In this document: one piece after another, positions 17,383-26,274 of the stretch
Numbering within the stretch: the first letter of the stretch is position 1
How the letters are laid out: each line of letters starts with the position of its first letter
Source of the DNA: Streptomyces rimosus
GTDB taxonomy: Bacteria; Actinomycetota; Actinomycetes; Streptomycetales; Streptomycetaceae
Direction: 5' to 3'
DNA length: 64,000 bases
Assembly: GCF_008704655.1 (NCBI RefSeq)
Contig: NZ_CP023688.1
Coordinates: forward strand, 62,001-126,000
The notes under the pieces: generated by a model
Told to the model about the DNA's origin: nothing
The model's input: the letters and a program-made list of their open reading frames with translations, nothing else
Database searches by the model: none
Position numbers and translations under genes: made by a program

Positions 17383-17477
17383 GGGATCGGGGAAGTCGGG
17401 AAGATCACGGGCATGCCCCACCACGGTGCGACCGCCGAGCGGCGCCACCGACGACCGCATCACCGCAAGGAGCACCT

Positions 17478-19097
17478 GTGGACGCCTGTACGCTCGGCGA
17501 CCTGATCGATGCCGTCGGCAGCCCGCCCCTGCGGCTGCTCACCGCGCCCAACGGACCCGCCGTCCCGGTCACCGAGGCGCTGCTGTACGACGCGCACGCT
17601 CCGCTGCCCCGCGCCCCCGGCGCCCTGCTGCTCGCGGTCGGCGTGCGGGCGGCCGCGGCCGGGCCGCTGGTGCGGGCCGCGGCGGAGGCCGGGATGGCCG
17701 GGGTCGTGGTGCGGGCTGCGGACGGGCCTCCGGTCAGCGAGGCCGAGGCGTACGGCATGGCGCTGCTCGCCGTGGACGAGGAGGCGGCCTGGCACCACGT
17801 CCACCTGATGCTGGCCTCGGCGATCGGCGCGCGGGCCGCGCAAGGCGGCGGGCTCGCGGACCTGTTCGCGCTGGCCGACGCGATCGCGGCGGCGACCGGC
17901 GGCGCGACAGCCGTGGAAGACCCGCATCAGCGGATCCTCGCCTACTCCACCGTCCCCGGTCAGCCGGTCGACGAGGACCGCCGCCAGGGCATCCTCGGTC
18001 TTCAGGTCCCGGGCAGCGCGGACAACGCGGAACAGGTCCGGCTGGTGGTCTCCTCCGACGGGCCGGTACGGCTGCCCCCGCTCACGGCGGGCGAACTGCC
18101 GCGGCTCGCCATCGCCGTACGGGCCGGCGGCGAAACCCTCGGTTCGGTCTGGGTGGTCGACGGCGGCACGCTCGCTCCGGACGCCGAGGCGACCCTGACC
18201 CAGGGCGCGTCGACGGCGGCGCTGCTCCTGCTGCGCACCCGCGCGGCCAAGGAACTGGCCCGCCATCAGAACACCGACCTGGTGCGCCGGCTGCTGGACG
18301 GTTCGGCGGACGCCTCGACGGCAGCGCACCGCCTGGGGCTGGACGCGGTCCGCGTGGCCGCGTTCATGCTGGACTTCGCGGCGAGCGCCCCGGACGCCGA
18401 GCGGGCCTGCCTCAGGCTGCTGGATGTCGTACGCCTCCAGTGCGAGGCGCGCTACGGGCGGCAGGCGTGCGTGCTTTTGGACGGGGTGGTGTACGCGCTG
18501 CTGCCCGCGGCCGGAGAGAAGGACGGGGCGGCGCGGGCGGCGCAGGAACGGAAGACGGTTCACCAGCGGCACCGGCAGCTGGCTGAAGACATCGTGCGCC
18601 AGGCCGGGCGGTCGCTGCGGGTACCGGTCCGGGCGGGGCTCGGCGAAGTGACGGCGGACCTCGGCGGGGTGGTGGACTCGCGTGCGGACGCGGATGTGGT
18701 GCTGCGGCTGCTGCACGACGCGCTGCCGGTGGCCACGATCGACGAGGTACGTCCGCGGGCGACGCTGCTGCGGCTTGCCGAGGTGATGCAAGGGCGGCGG
18801 GAATTGAGGGCGGGCGCCTGGCAGCGGGTACTGGCGGTGGACGCCGGGCAGGGCACCGACTATGCCCGCACCCTGGTGTCCTGGTTCGACGCGGGCTGCG
18901 ACGTGGCGGGCGCGGCGAAACTGCTCTCCGTCCATCCCAATACCTGCCGTTACCGGCTGAAGCAGGCCGGGCGGCAATTGGGGATCGATTTGGAGGATCC
19001 CGATGAACGGTTGGTGCTTTGGTTGCAGTTGAGGGTGCTGGCGGGGGTGGCACGGCGGGATTCCGCCGTGCCACCCGAGCAGAATGTTCCGTACTGA
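17478..19097 (+). CDS. PucR-family transcriptional regulator
   Basis: This 539-residue regulator has an N-terminal PucR sensing domain (about residues 1-125), a middle GGDEF-like/GAF-like region and a C-terminal PucR helix-turn-helix (TLVSWFDAGCDVAGAAKLLS, then VHPNTCRYRLKQ, about 468-500). PucR proteins respond to purines, amino acids or related nitrogen compounds. GTG 17478 follows CAAGGAG by 6 bases. The frame is open far upstream but only as a shadow of other genes. It is convergent with the putative D-amino-acid operon and is the natural candidate for its regulator. Confidence 0.85.
   Translation: MDACTLGDLIDAVGSPPLRLLTAPNGPAVPVTEALLYDAHAPLPRAPGALLLAVGVRAAAAGPLVRAAAEAGMAGVVVRAADGPPVSEAEAYGMALLAVDEEAAWHHVHLMLASAIGARAAQGGGLADLFALADAIAAATGGATAVEDPHQRILAYSTVPGQPVDEDRRQGILGLQVPGSADNAEQVRLVVSSDGPVRLPPLTAGELPRLAIAVRAGGETLGSVWVVDGGTLAPDAEATLTQGASTAALLLLRTRAAKELARHQNTDLVRRLLDGSADASTAAHRLGLDAVRVAAFMLDFAASAPDAERACLRLLDVVRLQCEARYGRQACVLLDGVVYALLPAAGEKDGAARAAQERKTVHQRHRQLAEDIVRQAGRSLRVPVRAGLGEVTADLGGVVDSRADADVVLRLLHDALPVATIDEVRPRATLLRLAEVMQGRRELRAGAWQRVLAVDAGQGTDYARTLVSWFDAGCDVAGAAKLLSVHPNTCRYRLKQAGRQLGIDLEDPDERLVLWLQLRVLAGVARRDSAVPPEQNVPY
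19045..19076. terminator. Perfect hairpin inside the 3' end of the PucR gene
   Basis: GGGTGGCACGGCGG (19045-19058) pairs with CCGCCGTGCCACCC (19063-19076) around a GATT loop: a 14-bp perfect stem. It lies 18 bases before the PucR stop and 43 bases past the convergent serine hydrolase stop. It could terminate the leftward operon within PucR coding DNA. It has no U-tract. Confidence 0.5.
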
Positions 19098-19119
19098 CCA
19101 GAAACCGAGCCGATTCCGG

Positions 19120-20250
19120 TCAGCGGAGGTCGCGGATGAGGTCGCCGATGATGGCGTCGACCCGATCCGAGTCGAACGTTTCCGAGCCGATCAGCAGGGT
19201 TACGGCCCGTCGGCCGTCATCGGTGACGGCGTTCCTGAATTTGTGGCCGCTTTCCATATGGCCGCTGTGTCCCCAGGTGACGAAGCCCCTAGCGCGCTCG
19301 TAGCGCTCGACGCCCAGGCCGTACCGTTCCCCCGACGAGCCGTCCGGGACGGTCTTCTTCATTTCGGCAAGCTGGTCCGGAGCCAGCAGTTTCCCGGTCA
19401 TCAGCGCGGTCCAGAACGTGGTCGCGTCGGCTCCGGTGGAAACCAGCGCTCCCGACGCGTCGGCTCCGGAGGTGTTCCATTCCGTCCTGTCCCGCAGCGC
19501 CCCGTTCCGCTCCGCGTAGCCGCGCAGATCCGGCTCGGGCAGCTTGGTCCGGTCGCCGGGCCAATAGGTCTCGCGCAGTCCGAGGGGCTCGATGATCCGC
19601 TGCTCGATCTCGGTGCCGATGTCGCGGCCGGTGACCTCGGTGACGATCAGACCGGCCAGGTTGTAGTTGGTGTTGGAGTAGGAGAAGCCGGCCGGAGTCC
19701 TGTCGTCGGGCGGGGGCAGCGTCAGCGCCTGCTCGACGGTCTGCAAGGGCTCCACGTGGTCCCAGCGGCGCGCGTCCAGGTCGTGCCAGTACGGCGCGTC
19801 CAGGTAATCGGGCAGGCCGCTGGTGTGCTGCAGGAGCTGCCGGATCGTGATCTTGCGCCCGTCGTAGGACTTGGTGCGGATGAGGCCCGGCAGATAATGG
19901 TCCACGGTGTCGTCGAGCTTTATCCTGCCTTCGCCGACGAGCTGCAGAACGACCGTGGCCGTCCAGGTCTTGGTGTCGCTGGCGATACGGCTGTGCTCGT
20001 TGCCGACGACCTTACGGCCCGTCTTGAGATCGGCGAGGCCGACACCGCCGTTCCAGACGCCGCAGCGGGGGCTCTTCACCGTCACGCTGATTCCTGAGGC
20101 GCCGACCTCCTTCAGCGCTTTGAGCGCCGTCTGAAGGGGCTTTGCGTCACACCGCGGTGTCTCGGCCGAAGCGGCGGGCGCCGTGGTGGACACCATCGCC
20201 AATGAGGCGGTAAAGGCCAAGGCCACGAGAAGACTCTTCCTGCATCGCAT
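19120..20250 (-). CDS. Secreted serine hydrolase, class C beta-lactamase/DD-carboxypeptidase family
   Basis: The 376-residue product begins with a signal peptide (RCRKSLLVALAFTASLAM, cleavage near ASA-ET at about residue 30). The three active-site motifs of the R61 DD-peptidase/class C lactamase fold are present: SDTK (about residue 91), YSN (about 190) and HSG (about 327). It probably acts outside the cell on D-Ala-D-Ala ends or other D-amino-acid peptides. ATG 20250 follows AAAGGAG by 6 bases. It is 31 bases after the racemase gene, so likely the last gene of that operon. A general esterase role is the main alternative. Confidence 0.85.
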   Translation of the reverse strand: MRCRKSLLVALAFTASLAMVSTTAPAASAETPRCDAKPLQTALKALKEVGASGISVTVKSPRCGVWNGGVGLADLKTGRKVVGNEHSRIASDTKTWTATVVLQLVGEGRIKLDDTVDHYLPGLIRTKSYDGRKITIRQLLQHTSGLPDYLDAPYWHDLDARRWDHVEPLQTVEQALTLPPPDDRTPAGFSYSNTNYNLAGLIVTEVTGRDIGTEIEQRIIEPLGLRETYWPGDRTKLPEPDLRGYAERNGALRDRTEWNTSGADASGALVSTGADATTFWTALMTGKLLAPDQLAEMKKTVPDGSSGERYGLGVERYERARGFVTWGHSGHMESGHKFRNAVTDDGRRAVTLLIGSETFDSDRVDAIIGDLIRDLR

Positions 20251-20281
20251 GCTTTCTCCTTTGCCAGGTTGATTCCGGTGC

Positions 20282-21391
20282 TTACAGCGCGATCCATTCG
20301 CTGGAGGTGGTGACCTCCTTGAGAACGTCGGGCAGCGGCTCAACACCGAGTCCGGGACCGGCCGGTACCTGGAGATGGCCGTCGGTGAGGACGAACGGGT
20401 CCGTGATGTCGGTGGCGAAATAGCGGCTGGAGCCGGAGGTGTCGCCTGGGAGGGTGAAACCGGGCAGGGCGGCCAGGGCGACATTGGCGGCGCGGCCGAT
20501 ACCGGTCTCCAGCATTCCGCCGCACCAGACGGGAATGCCGTGGGCGCGGGCGAGGTCGTGGATGCGGCGTGCTTCGAGGTAGCCACCGACCCGGGGTGGC
20601 TTGATGTTGATGACGGAGCAGGCACCGAGGGAGATGGCCGCCGCGGCGTCGGCGGCGGACTCGATGGATTCGTCCAGGCAGACCGGGGTGCGCAGCAGCT
20701 TGGCCAGGGCGGCGTGCTGGACCATGTCGTCGTTGGCCAGCGGCTGTTCGATCAGCAGGAGGTCGAAGTCGTCGAGTTTGGTGAGCTGCCGGGCGTCCGC
20801 CAGGGTGTAGGCGGCGTTGGCGTCGACCTGCAGGAGCAGCTCGTCGCCGTAGCGCTCGCGGACGGCGCGTACCGGCTCGACGTCCCAGCCGGGCTCGATC
20901 TTCAGCTTGATCCGGACGTAGCCCTCGGCGAGATACGCGTCCACGGCGTCGAGGAGTTCGGGTACGGAGTCCATGATCCCGACCGAGACGCCGCAGGGTA
21001 CCCGGTCCCGCGCGGCGCCCAGGTACGAGCCGAAGGACTCGCCGGCGCCGCGGAGCCGGGCGTCCAGCACCGCCGTCTCCAGCGCGGACTTCGCCATGCG
21101 GTGGCCGGTGAACGGCTCCAGGACGCGTCCCACCGCGTGTACGTCCACGCCGTCCCTCGGCAGGGCCGGTATGAGGAACCTGCGCAGAACGTCCTGAGCG
21201 CCGTCGACGTACTCGGAGCAGTAGCGGGGCTCGGACATGGCCGCGCACTCGCCCCACCCCTCCCCCTCGGTGGTGACGACGCGGACCAGCAGCACATCGC
21301 GGCTGGTCTCCACGCCGAAGGAGGTACGGAACGGGGCGACGAGCGGCATCGCGATCCGACGCAGCTCGACACCGGTGATCTTTGTGTTCAC
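20282..21391 (-). CDS. N-acylamino-acid racemase / o-succinylbenzoate synthase-like enolase-superfamily enzyme
   Basis: The 369-residue protein is a full-length NSAR/OSBS-group enolase-superfamily member. Catalytic residues are visible: the Lys pair in RIKLKIEP (about residues 161-163), Asp in VDAN (about 190), Glu in IEQP (about 215), Asp in LDES (about 240) and Lys in NIKPPRVGG (about 264). Such enzymes racemise N-succinyl- or N-acylamino acids, form o-succinylbenzoate for menaquinone, or do both. No other menaquinone gene is nearby. The neighbours are an acyltransferase and an M20 deacylase, so the racemase role is favoured. Confidence 0.85.
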   Translation of the reverse strand: MNTKITGVELRRIAMPLVAPFRTSFGVETSRDVLLVRVVTTEGEGWGECAAMSEPRYCSEYVDGAQDVLRRFLIPALPRDGVDVHAVGRVLEPFTGHRMAKSALETAVLDARLRGAGESFGSYLGAARDRVPCGVSVGIMDSVPELLDAVDAYLAEGYVRIKLKIEPGWDVEPVRAVRERYGDELLLQVDANAAYTLADARQLTKLDDFDLLLIEQPLANDDMVQHAALAKLLRTPVCLDESIESAADAAAAISLGACSVINIKPPRVGGYLEARRIHDLARAHGIPVWCGGMLETGIGRAANVALAALPGFTLPGDTSGSSRYFATDITDPFVLTDGHLQVPAGPGLGVEPLPDVLKEVTTSSEWIAL

Positions 21392-21435
21392 GGTCGGTGG
21401 CTCCTCTTACGGGGGGCAGGTGGGGGCGGAGGCGG

Positions 21436-22209
21436 TCAGGGGTGGGAGGCGGTGCGTTGGATCACGTAGCGGCGGCGTTCGTGGAGGCCGACGACGCGGG
21501 CGCCTTCGGTGAGCAGGTCGCCCAGGGTTTCCCGTACGGCCAGCCGCCAGGCCCGGGCGGCGCCGGGGTCGGTGCGGCGCAGGGCTTCGATGTCGTCGGG
21601 CAGGTCGACGAGTACGGTCTCGGCGTCGGTCTTGGCGATCTCCGGGCGGCCTTCGCGGTTGAGGACGCGGTGGGCGGCGCCGGTGGGGAGCTCGGTCACC
21701 TCAAGCGGGGAAGGGGTGGGCTCGGTGAGGTACCAGGCGGCCAGTACCCGGTCGGACTCGTCGCCGCCGTTGATCGCGTCGTCCATCGCGCCGTAGAAGG
21801 AGGTCAGGTACTCCTCCGGGCGCGCACCGAGTTTGACCAGGTTGAAGTAGGCGTTGCGGCGGATGAGCGGGTCGTAGGTCCACGTGATGCGCGTCAGGCG
21901 GCGGGCCAGTGCCCACTGCCGCTGGTGCATCTTGAGGGCGAGACCCACGCCGTGTCCCATGACGGCGCCGGTGATGTGCGAGTGCAGGCTGGTGCCTATG
22001 GGTTCGCCGAGGAAGGCGACGGACGCCCCCACCAGCCGGCCGCCTTCGTACGCTCCGGCCACATAGTTGCCCGCGTGGGAGAGGGCCCGCATGATCTCGC
22101 CGGAGATCGGCGAGTCGCCGGGTTCGCTCCCCCAGATGTCCGCGTAGAGAAGGCTGACGGCCTCGAAGTCCTCCATGAGGTGGAGTTCCCGGACGGTCGC
22201 CCCGTTCAT
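21436..22209 (-). CDS. GNAT-type acyltransferase, candidate D-amino-acid N-succinyltransferase
   Basis: This 257-residue protein resembles the predicted GNAT acyltransferases that sit next to N-acylamino-acid racemases. MGHGVGLALKMHQRQWAL is the acyl-CoA binding loop region (about residues 85-102). ITWTYDPLIRRNAYFNLVKLG (read in parts) is highly characteristic of the group. In Geobacillus the equivalent enzyme succinylates D-amino acids. Its ATG overlaps the M20 stop by 4 bases (ATGA), so the two are translationally coupled. The racemase gene begins 44 bases downstream. The acyl donor is inferred, not seen. Confidence 0.75.
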   Translation of the reverse strand: MNGATVRELHLMEDFEAVSLLYADIWGSEPGDSPISGEIMRALSHAGNYVAGAYEGGRLVGASVAFLGEPIGTSLHSHITGAVMGHGVGLALKMHQRQWALARRLTRITWTYDPLIRRNAYFNLVKLGARPEEYLTSFYGAMDDAINGGDESDRVLAAWYLTEPTPSPLEVTELPTGAAHRVLNREGRPEIAKTDAETVLVDLPDDIEALRRTDPGAARAWRLAVRETLGDLLTEGARVVGLHERRRYVIQRTASHP

Positions 22210-23288
22210 CGCAGGGCTCCGACGAGCTGGGCCAGGAGCCGGGCGCGGGCCGGCATCGTGGCGGTGACGACGTGTTCATGGTCGGCGTGCGCCCCGTCGC
22301 CCACCGCGCCGAGACCGTCGAGCGTGGGGCAGCCGACCCCGGCGGTGTAGTTGCCGTCGGAGGCGCCGCCGACGGCCGCCTGCCGCAGCGGGCCGAGGCC
22401 GAGCCGTACGGCCTGTTCGGTGGCCAGGGCGAACAGTTCAGCCGAGGCGTCGGGACTTAGGGGCGGCCGGTTGGGACCGCCCTCGACCGCCACGCGGGCG
22501 CCGGGAATCCGCGGTTCGAGAGCCCTGATGAACTGGTCGACCGCTTCCTGCGCCGCGGCGTTCGGCACGCGCACGTCCACGCTCAGCGCGGCCCGCGCGG
22601 GCACGGTGTTGTTCGAGGTGCCGGCCTTCATCAGGGTGGGAGTCACGCTCGTCCCGGGCCCGGTGGAGGCGATGACGGTGTCGGCGACGCCTCCCAGAGC
22701 CAGCAGCTGATGAGCGAGTTCGGTGGCCGCGTTGACACCCTTCTCCGGTTCCAGTCCGGAGTGGGCGGCACGCCCGTGAACGGTGATGTCGTAGAGGGAC
22801 ACGCCTTTACGGCTGGTCTTCAGGGCTCCGCCGGGTGCCGAGGGCTCCAGGACGAGCGTGGCCGAGCACTGGCGCGCGACGTCCTCGATGAGCGCACGGG
22901 AGGTGGCCGAGCCGGTCTCCTCGTCGCCGGTGACGAGCACACAGAGGCCGTCGAGGGAGGGTAGCGAGGCGAGGGCGTGGAACATCTGGACCAGCCCTGC
23001 CTTCATGTCGAAGACCCCGGGGCCGCGGGCGATGCCCTGTTCCACCGACCAGGGGTGGGTCTTGAGAGAGCCGATCGGCCAGACGGTGTCGTGATGGCCC
23101 AGCAGCAGGATGCGCGGGGTTCCGAAGGTCCACTGCACGTGGGTGACGCCCTCGATGTTCAGCGTCCTGGGCGAGGCGCCGAGCAGTCGGCGGCCCTGCG
23201 CGGCGACGACCTGGCCGCTGCGGGCCACGGCCGCGTGGTCGTCCGAGAAGGACTCGCAGGAGACGAGTTCTTCGAGGTCGGCGAGCAT
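22206..23288 (-). CDS. M20-family metallopeptidase/amidohydrolase
   Basis: This 360-residue protein of the glutamate carboxypeptidase/ArgE type has all metal motifs: LLGHHDTVW (about residues 60-68), the bridging Asp in GVFDMKAG (about 92), GDEETGS with catalytic Glu (about 121-127), LEPS (about 146) and the final His in ADHEHV near the C-terminus. It should hydrolyse an N-acyl-L-amino acid or a dipeptide. In this operon, with an acyltransferase and racemase, an L-specific desuccinylase is the expected job. A gap of 270 bases separates it from the dipeptidase gene upstream, which may hold an internal promoter. Confidence 0.82.
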   Translation of the reverse strand: MLADLEELVSCESFSDDHAAVARSGQVVAAQGRRLLGASPRTLNIEGVTHVQWTFGTPRILLLGHHDTVWPIGSLKTHPWSVEQGIARGPGVFDMKAGLVQMFHALASLPSLDGLCVLVTGDEETGSATSRALIEDVARQCSATLVLEPSAPGGALKTSRKGVSLYDITVHGRAAHSGLEPEKGVNAATELAHQLLALGGVADTVIASTGPGTSVTPTLMKAGTSNNTVPARAALSVDVRVPNAAAQEAVDQFIRALEPRIPGARVAVEGGPNRPPLSPDASAELFALATEQAVRLGLGPLRQAAVGGASDGNYTAGVGCPTLDGLGAVGDGAHADHEHVVTATMPARARLLAQLVGALR

Positions 23289-23558
23289 GGTGGTCAGGGA
23301 GGGGGTGGGCGGGGTGTGATCTGCGGTCGGTGCGGGGCCGCTTGTGCGGGGTGGTGTGGCACGGGGGTGGGGTCTCCGGAGGTGAGGGTTCAGTGGGTTG
23401 GCGGGTCGGTGGAGGGAGGGCCCGTAACGGGGTATTTACGGCAGGCTGGGGTGCCGCGTGGCGTCGAACGCGCAGGTCGGAGCCACGTCGGGAGTGGGGA
23501 TGTGGTGGGAAGTCGAGCGGGCTTCAGCCCGTGGGCGGGTTCAGGCAGGTGTCCTTAC

Positions 23559-24584
23559 TCAGGAGCCCATGTACGTACTCATGAGCCGCCGCATATTCCC
23601 GCCGAGAACCTTCAGGACGTCCTCCTCGGGCACGCCCCGGCGGACCATCGCCTCGGTGACCAGCGGCATGCCGGCCGAGCCTTCCAGGCCGGGGAAGTCG
23701 AACACGGGGTCTTCGTCGTCGGCGTTCTCGCAGCAGGGCGGGGTGACGTCCGCGATGACCTCGCGGACGAAGTCCGATCCGAGGCCGACGTGGTCGATTC
23801 CGGCCACGGAGATGACGTGTTCGATGTGGTCGACGACCCGGTCGACGCTCACCTTCGTCTCGTCATCGGTGAGAAAGTCCGGGACGAAGTTCACGCACAC
23901 CATGCCGCCGGTGCCGGCCACCCCTCGGATCTGGTCGTCGGTGAGGTTGCGGTGGTGATCGCGCAGGGCGCGGGCGCAGGAGTGGGTGGCGATCAGCGGG
24001 CGGGTGGCGAGTTCCAGTACGTGGGAGACTCCGCTCGCCCCCAGGTGGGAGATGTCGAAGAGCATGCCCAGACGTTCCATCTCCCGCAGCGCCCGGACGC
24101 CGGGAGCCGTCAGCCGACTGCCGGTCGCGTCCTCCCGGCTGCCGTCCGCGAGCGGCGTACGTCCCCAGTGGGCGATCGAGGCGATCCGCACGCCGAGCCG
24201 GAACAGGGTGGAGAACAGTTCGACGGAGGCGTCGATGCCCGGCGCGCTCTCCAGCGCGAGTACCAGGGCGATCTTGTTCTCGGCGAGGGCCACGTCGATG
24301 TCGGCACCGTTGCGGCACAGAGCGACCTGATCGGCGTTGGCCTCGGCGAGGACGTGGGCGCACTCGATCATGCGGAGGGTCTGCCGGAGCGCCCCCTCGG
24401 GTCGGTACTGATCGTCGATGAACACCGGCAGGACCTGGATGTCGATACCGCCCTCACGCAGCTGGGGCAGCCACCGCTCCCGGAAGAAGCTGCCCCACTT
24501 CGCCGGGGAGCGGGCGGCAACCGCCATGAGGAGGTCATTGTGGGCATCGGCGACGATGGCGCGGTCATGCAGGTCCACGGACAC
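23559..24584 (-). CDS. Membrane dipeptidase (renal dipeptidase family, M19)
   Basis: The product of about 341 residues has the amidohydrolase-fold M19 motifs: DAHNDLL (HxD zinc ligands, about residues 12-18), the bridging Glu in ALESAP (about 113), ATHSCARALRDHHRN (zinc His and substrate loop, about 200) and HVGLGSDF (about 267). M19 enzymes cleave dipeptides, often L-Xaa-D-Xaa, and so can release D-residues. GTG 24584 is preferred since GAAAGG lies 7 bases upstream and homology starts there. No signal peptide is visible, so it is probably cytoplasmic. It heads the leftward gene set. Confidence 0.82.
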   Translation of the reverse strand: MSVDLHDRAIVADAHNDLLMAVAARSPAKWGSFFRERWLPQLREGGIDIQVLPVFIDDQYRPEGALRQTLRMIECAHVLAEANADQVALCRNGADIDVALAENKIALVLALESAPGIDASVELFSTLFRLGVRIASIAHWGRTPLADGSREDATGSRLTAPGVRALREMERLGMLFDISHLGASGVSHVLELATRPLIATHSCARALRDHHRNLTDDQIRGVAGTGGMVCVNFVPDFLTDDETKVSVDRVVDHIEHVISVAGIDHVGLGSDFVREVIADVTPPCCENADDEDPVFDFPGLEGSAGMPLVTEAMVRRGVPEEDVLKVLGGNMRRLMSTYMGS

Positions 24585-24709
24585 GACGGTGCCTTTCGTA
24601 CGGGAGGCGGGGAGGGAGAGGTCGAGGCCCGGCGGTTCGCCTGGGCACCCGTCCTCACCCATGCCTCCGAGCGACTCGATGAACTGCGTCGCAGCGTATG
24701 CAGGGCGAA

Positions 24710-24732
24710 CCCCCGGCTTCTTTGTCCGGGGG
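24710..24732 (-). terminator. Hairpin downstream of the DUF4232 gene
   Basis: CCCCCGG (24710-24716) pairs with CCGGGGG (24726-24732) around a 9-base loop. Read on the minus strand it lies about 130 bases past the DUF4232 stop and upstream of the dipeptidase start. It may insulate the dipeptidase operon from read-through. Confidence 0.4.
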
Positions 24733-24863
24733 AACGAACTTGGAGGTCACCTCTTGGCCGTACGGACAATGCCAGGGTGTGGAGGCCGGTATTCACCAGC
24801 CCGGGCATCACCAACCCGTACCGTCCCCCGCCTTGAAGACGCAGAACCGCCGCGGTGCGGCCC

Positions 24864-25412
24864 TCAGCCCACGCCGACCGGATTGACGAAGGTGCCGGGG
24901 CGGGTCGCGCCGGACTGGTTCAGGATGGCGCCGCCGTACGGCCAGTTGAGGGTGGCGTGGCGCTTTTCGTCGGGCGGGGTGAGCAGGACCTTGGCCGGGA
25001 CGAAGGCGTGGGCGTCGTTCTTGGCGACCGGCAGGATGTTCATGGTGGCCAGGGCCGTGTCGTCGCCGGGCCGCAGGGTGATGGTGCTCGGCCTGTCCGC
25101 GGAGCGGCGCAGGTCCCACGTCTCGCCGGACTTGCCGATCAGGCGGACGCCGGGGAAGCCGTGCAGAGTACAGGTGCGCCCGCTGGTGTTCTTCAGGCGG
25201 ATCGCCGCGATCTGCTGGTTGGTGGCGTCCATGTCCGGCCGGCCGCCGTGCGCGGAGTCCCAGCCGTAGCGCAAGTCGCCGGTGTGGCAGCGGGTGCCGG
25301 TGGCGGCGGACGCCTGCTCGCCGGCCGCCGTCGGGGCCGCCTGCGCTGCTCCGGCCGTGCCGACCAGCATAGCGGCGGCAGCAATGGCAGCGAACTTTCC
25401 GGTGGTACGCAT
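24864..25412 (-). CDS. Secreted DUF4232 protein
   Basis: This 182-residue protein has a signal peptide (KFAAIAAAAMLVGTAGAAQA, cleavage near residue 26). A DUF4232 domain follows, recognisable by QIAAIRLKNTSGRTCTLHGFPGVRL (read in parts) and later RPGDDTALATMNILP. Two cysteines, in RCHTGD and TCTLHG, probably form a disulphide. DUF4232 proteins are extracytoplasmic immunoglobulin-like folds of unknown role in actinobacteria. ATG 25412 has GGAG about 9 bases upstream. It seems to be a single-gene unit. Confidence 0.8.
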   Translation of the reverse strand: MRTTGKFAAIAAAAMLVGTAGAAQAAPTAAGEQASAATGTRCHTGDLRYGWDSAHGGRPDMDATNQQIAAIRLKNTSGRTCTLHGFPGVRLIGKSGETWDLRRSADRPSTITLRPGDDTALATMNILPVAKNDAHAFVPAKVLLTPPDEKRHATLNWPYGGAILNQSGATRPGTFVNPVGVG

Positions 25413-25547
25413 CGCGAACACTCCACTCTCGCTCGGCGGTTCACAGGGCTTCCATCAGTCTCCCTGTTCGCCCCTCTCCTCCCCCGGCAGCCGATACGCG
25501 GAACGCCATAAAACCGTAAAAACCACGCGAGGAGGCGACGCCGCGAC

Positions 25548-25766
25548 CTACTTGCCGCGCGAGCCCTCGGCCGCGGCAAGTACCGCACAGATACCGTCGC
25601 GGGCTTGGCGGGTGGCCTCCGCACCCAGGAGCGAGGAGGTCACCATGGCCCCTTCGATCATGATGTGGATCTGCGCGGCGACGCCACGGGGATCGGTGTA
25701 ATCCGCGGCGAGCTCGGTCAAGTAGTCACGGAGCAGGGACTTGTGTTCCTGTACCACAGGATGGCC
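25548..25766 (-). pseudogene. C-terminal remnant of a TetR-family regulator
   Basis: The frame HPVVQEHKSLLRDYLTELA to AMVTSSLLGAEATRQARDG matches the C-terminal end of TetR regulators. It is preceded by an in-frame TAG, and the whole N-terminal DNA-binding half is missing. It cannot act as a regulator. The SRPBCC gene lies immediately upstream, about 30 bases away. Confidence 0.5.
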
Positions 25767-25797
25767 GTTCTAGCTTGGGAGAGCGAGCCGTTCGCCC

Positions 25798-26274
25798 TCA
25801 CCTGCCGGAGACGAGCCCGGCCAGGTGGTGCAGCGAGTTGATGAGATGGTCCGGCTCGAACGGCGGGAACCGGAGGTACTCCCGGACGGATTGCGGCACC
25901 GCCGACCAGTCGTAGGTGAGCGTGACCTCGGTTTCGGACGGACCGAGCGGCGCGAGGTCGTACCGCCAGAACCAGCCGCCGAACTCCAGGCGACCGTCCT
26001 CCTTCTCCTGCCCCGTCAGCCAGCTGATGGCGCGCGGCGGGTCAAGTACCTGCACCTTGTTGGCCACCTGGTAGTCACCGTTCGGATGGTCGGCGTGGTA
26101 CATGGCCATCCGGAAGATCTGCCCCGTCCCGGTCAGCGGCGCCCGGTCGACGGCTTCCTGAACCCAGCCGGTGCCGTCGATCGCCGCGTGCGTCGCCGGA
26201 TCCGCCAGCACCGCGAACACGCTCGCCGCGGGTGCGGCGATGGTCAGGGTGGCGCTCACGTTTTCCTGGTCCAT
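25798..26274 (-). CDS. SRPBCC-family protein
   Basis: This 158-residue protein has the SRPBCC (START-like) opening VSATLTIAAPAASVFAVLADPATHAAIDGTG (read in parts), then W-rich strands including LEFGGWFWRYDLAPLGPSETEVTLTYDWS. This fold binds hydrophobic ligands and is used in polyketide cyclases and toxin/antitoxin-like proteins. No specific enzyme can be named. ATG 26274 has AAGGAGCG about 8 bases upstream. It is alone, with a TetR remnant directly downstream. Confidence 0.8.
   Translation of the reverse strand: MDQENVSATLTIAAPAASVFAVLADPATHAAIDGTGWVQEAVDRAPLTGTGQIFRMAMYHADHPNGDYQVANKVQVLDPPRAISWLTGQEKEDGRLEFGGWFWRYDLAPLGPSETEVTLTYDWSAVPQSVREYLRFPPFEPDHLINSLHHLAGLVSGR

Noticed and set aside
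16068..17477. Upstream extension of the PucR frame
   Set aside because: It runs antisense to the SDR gene and across the TetR gene in another frame. The PucR domain and a good ribosome site start at 17478.
20282..21391. Assignment of the enolase-superfamily gene to menaquinone synthesis (menC)
   Set aside because: No other menaquinone gene is nearby, and the neighbours fit the N-acylamino-acid racemase pathway better. The activity is not excluded.
22977..24836. Plus-strand frame of about 619 codons opposite the M20 and dipeptidase genes
   Set aside because: Antisense shadow. The minus-strand genes carry full catalytic motifs.
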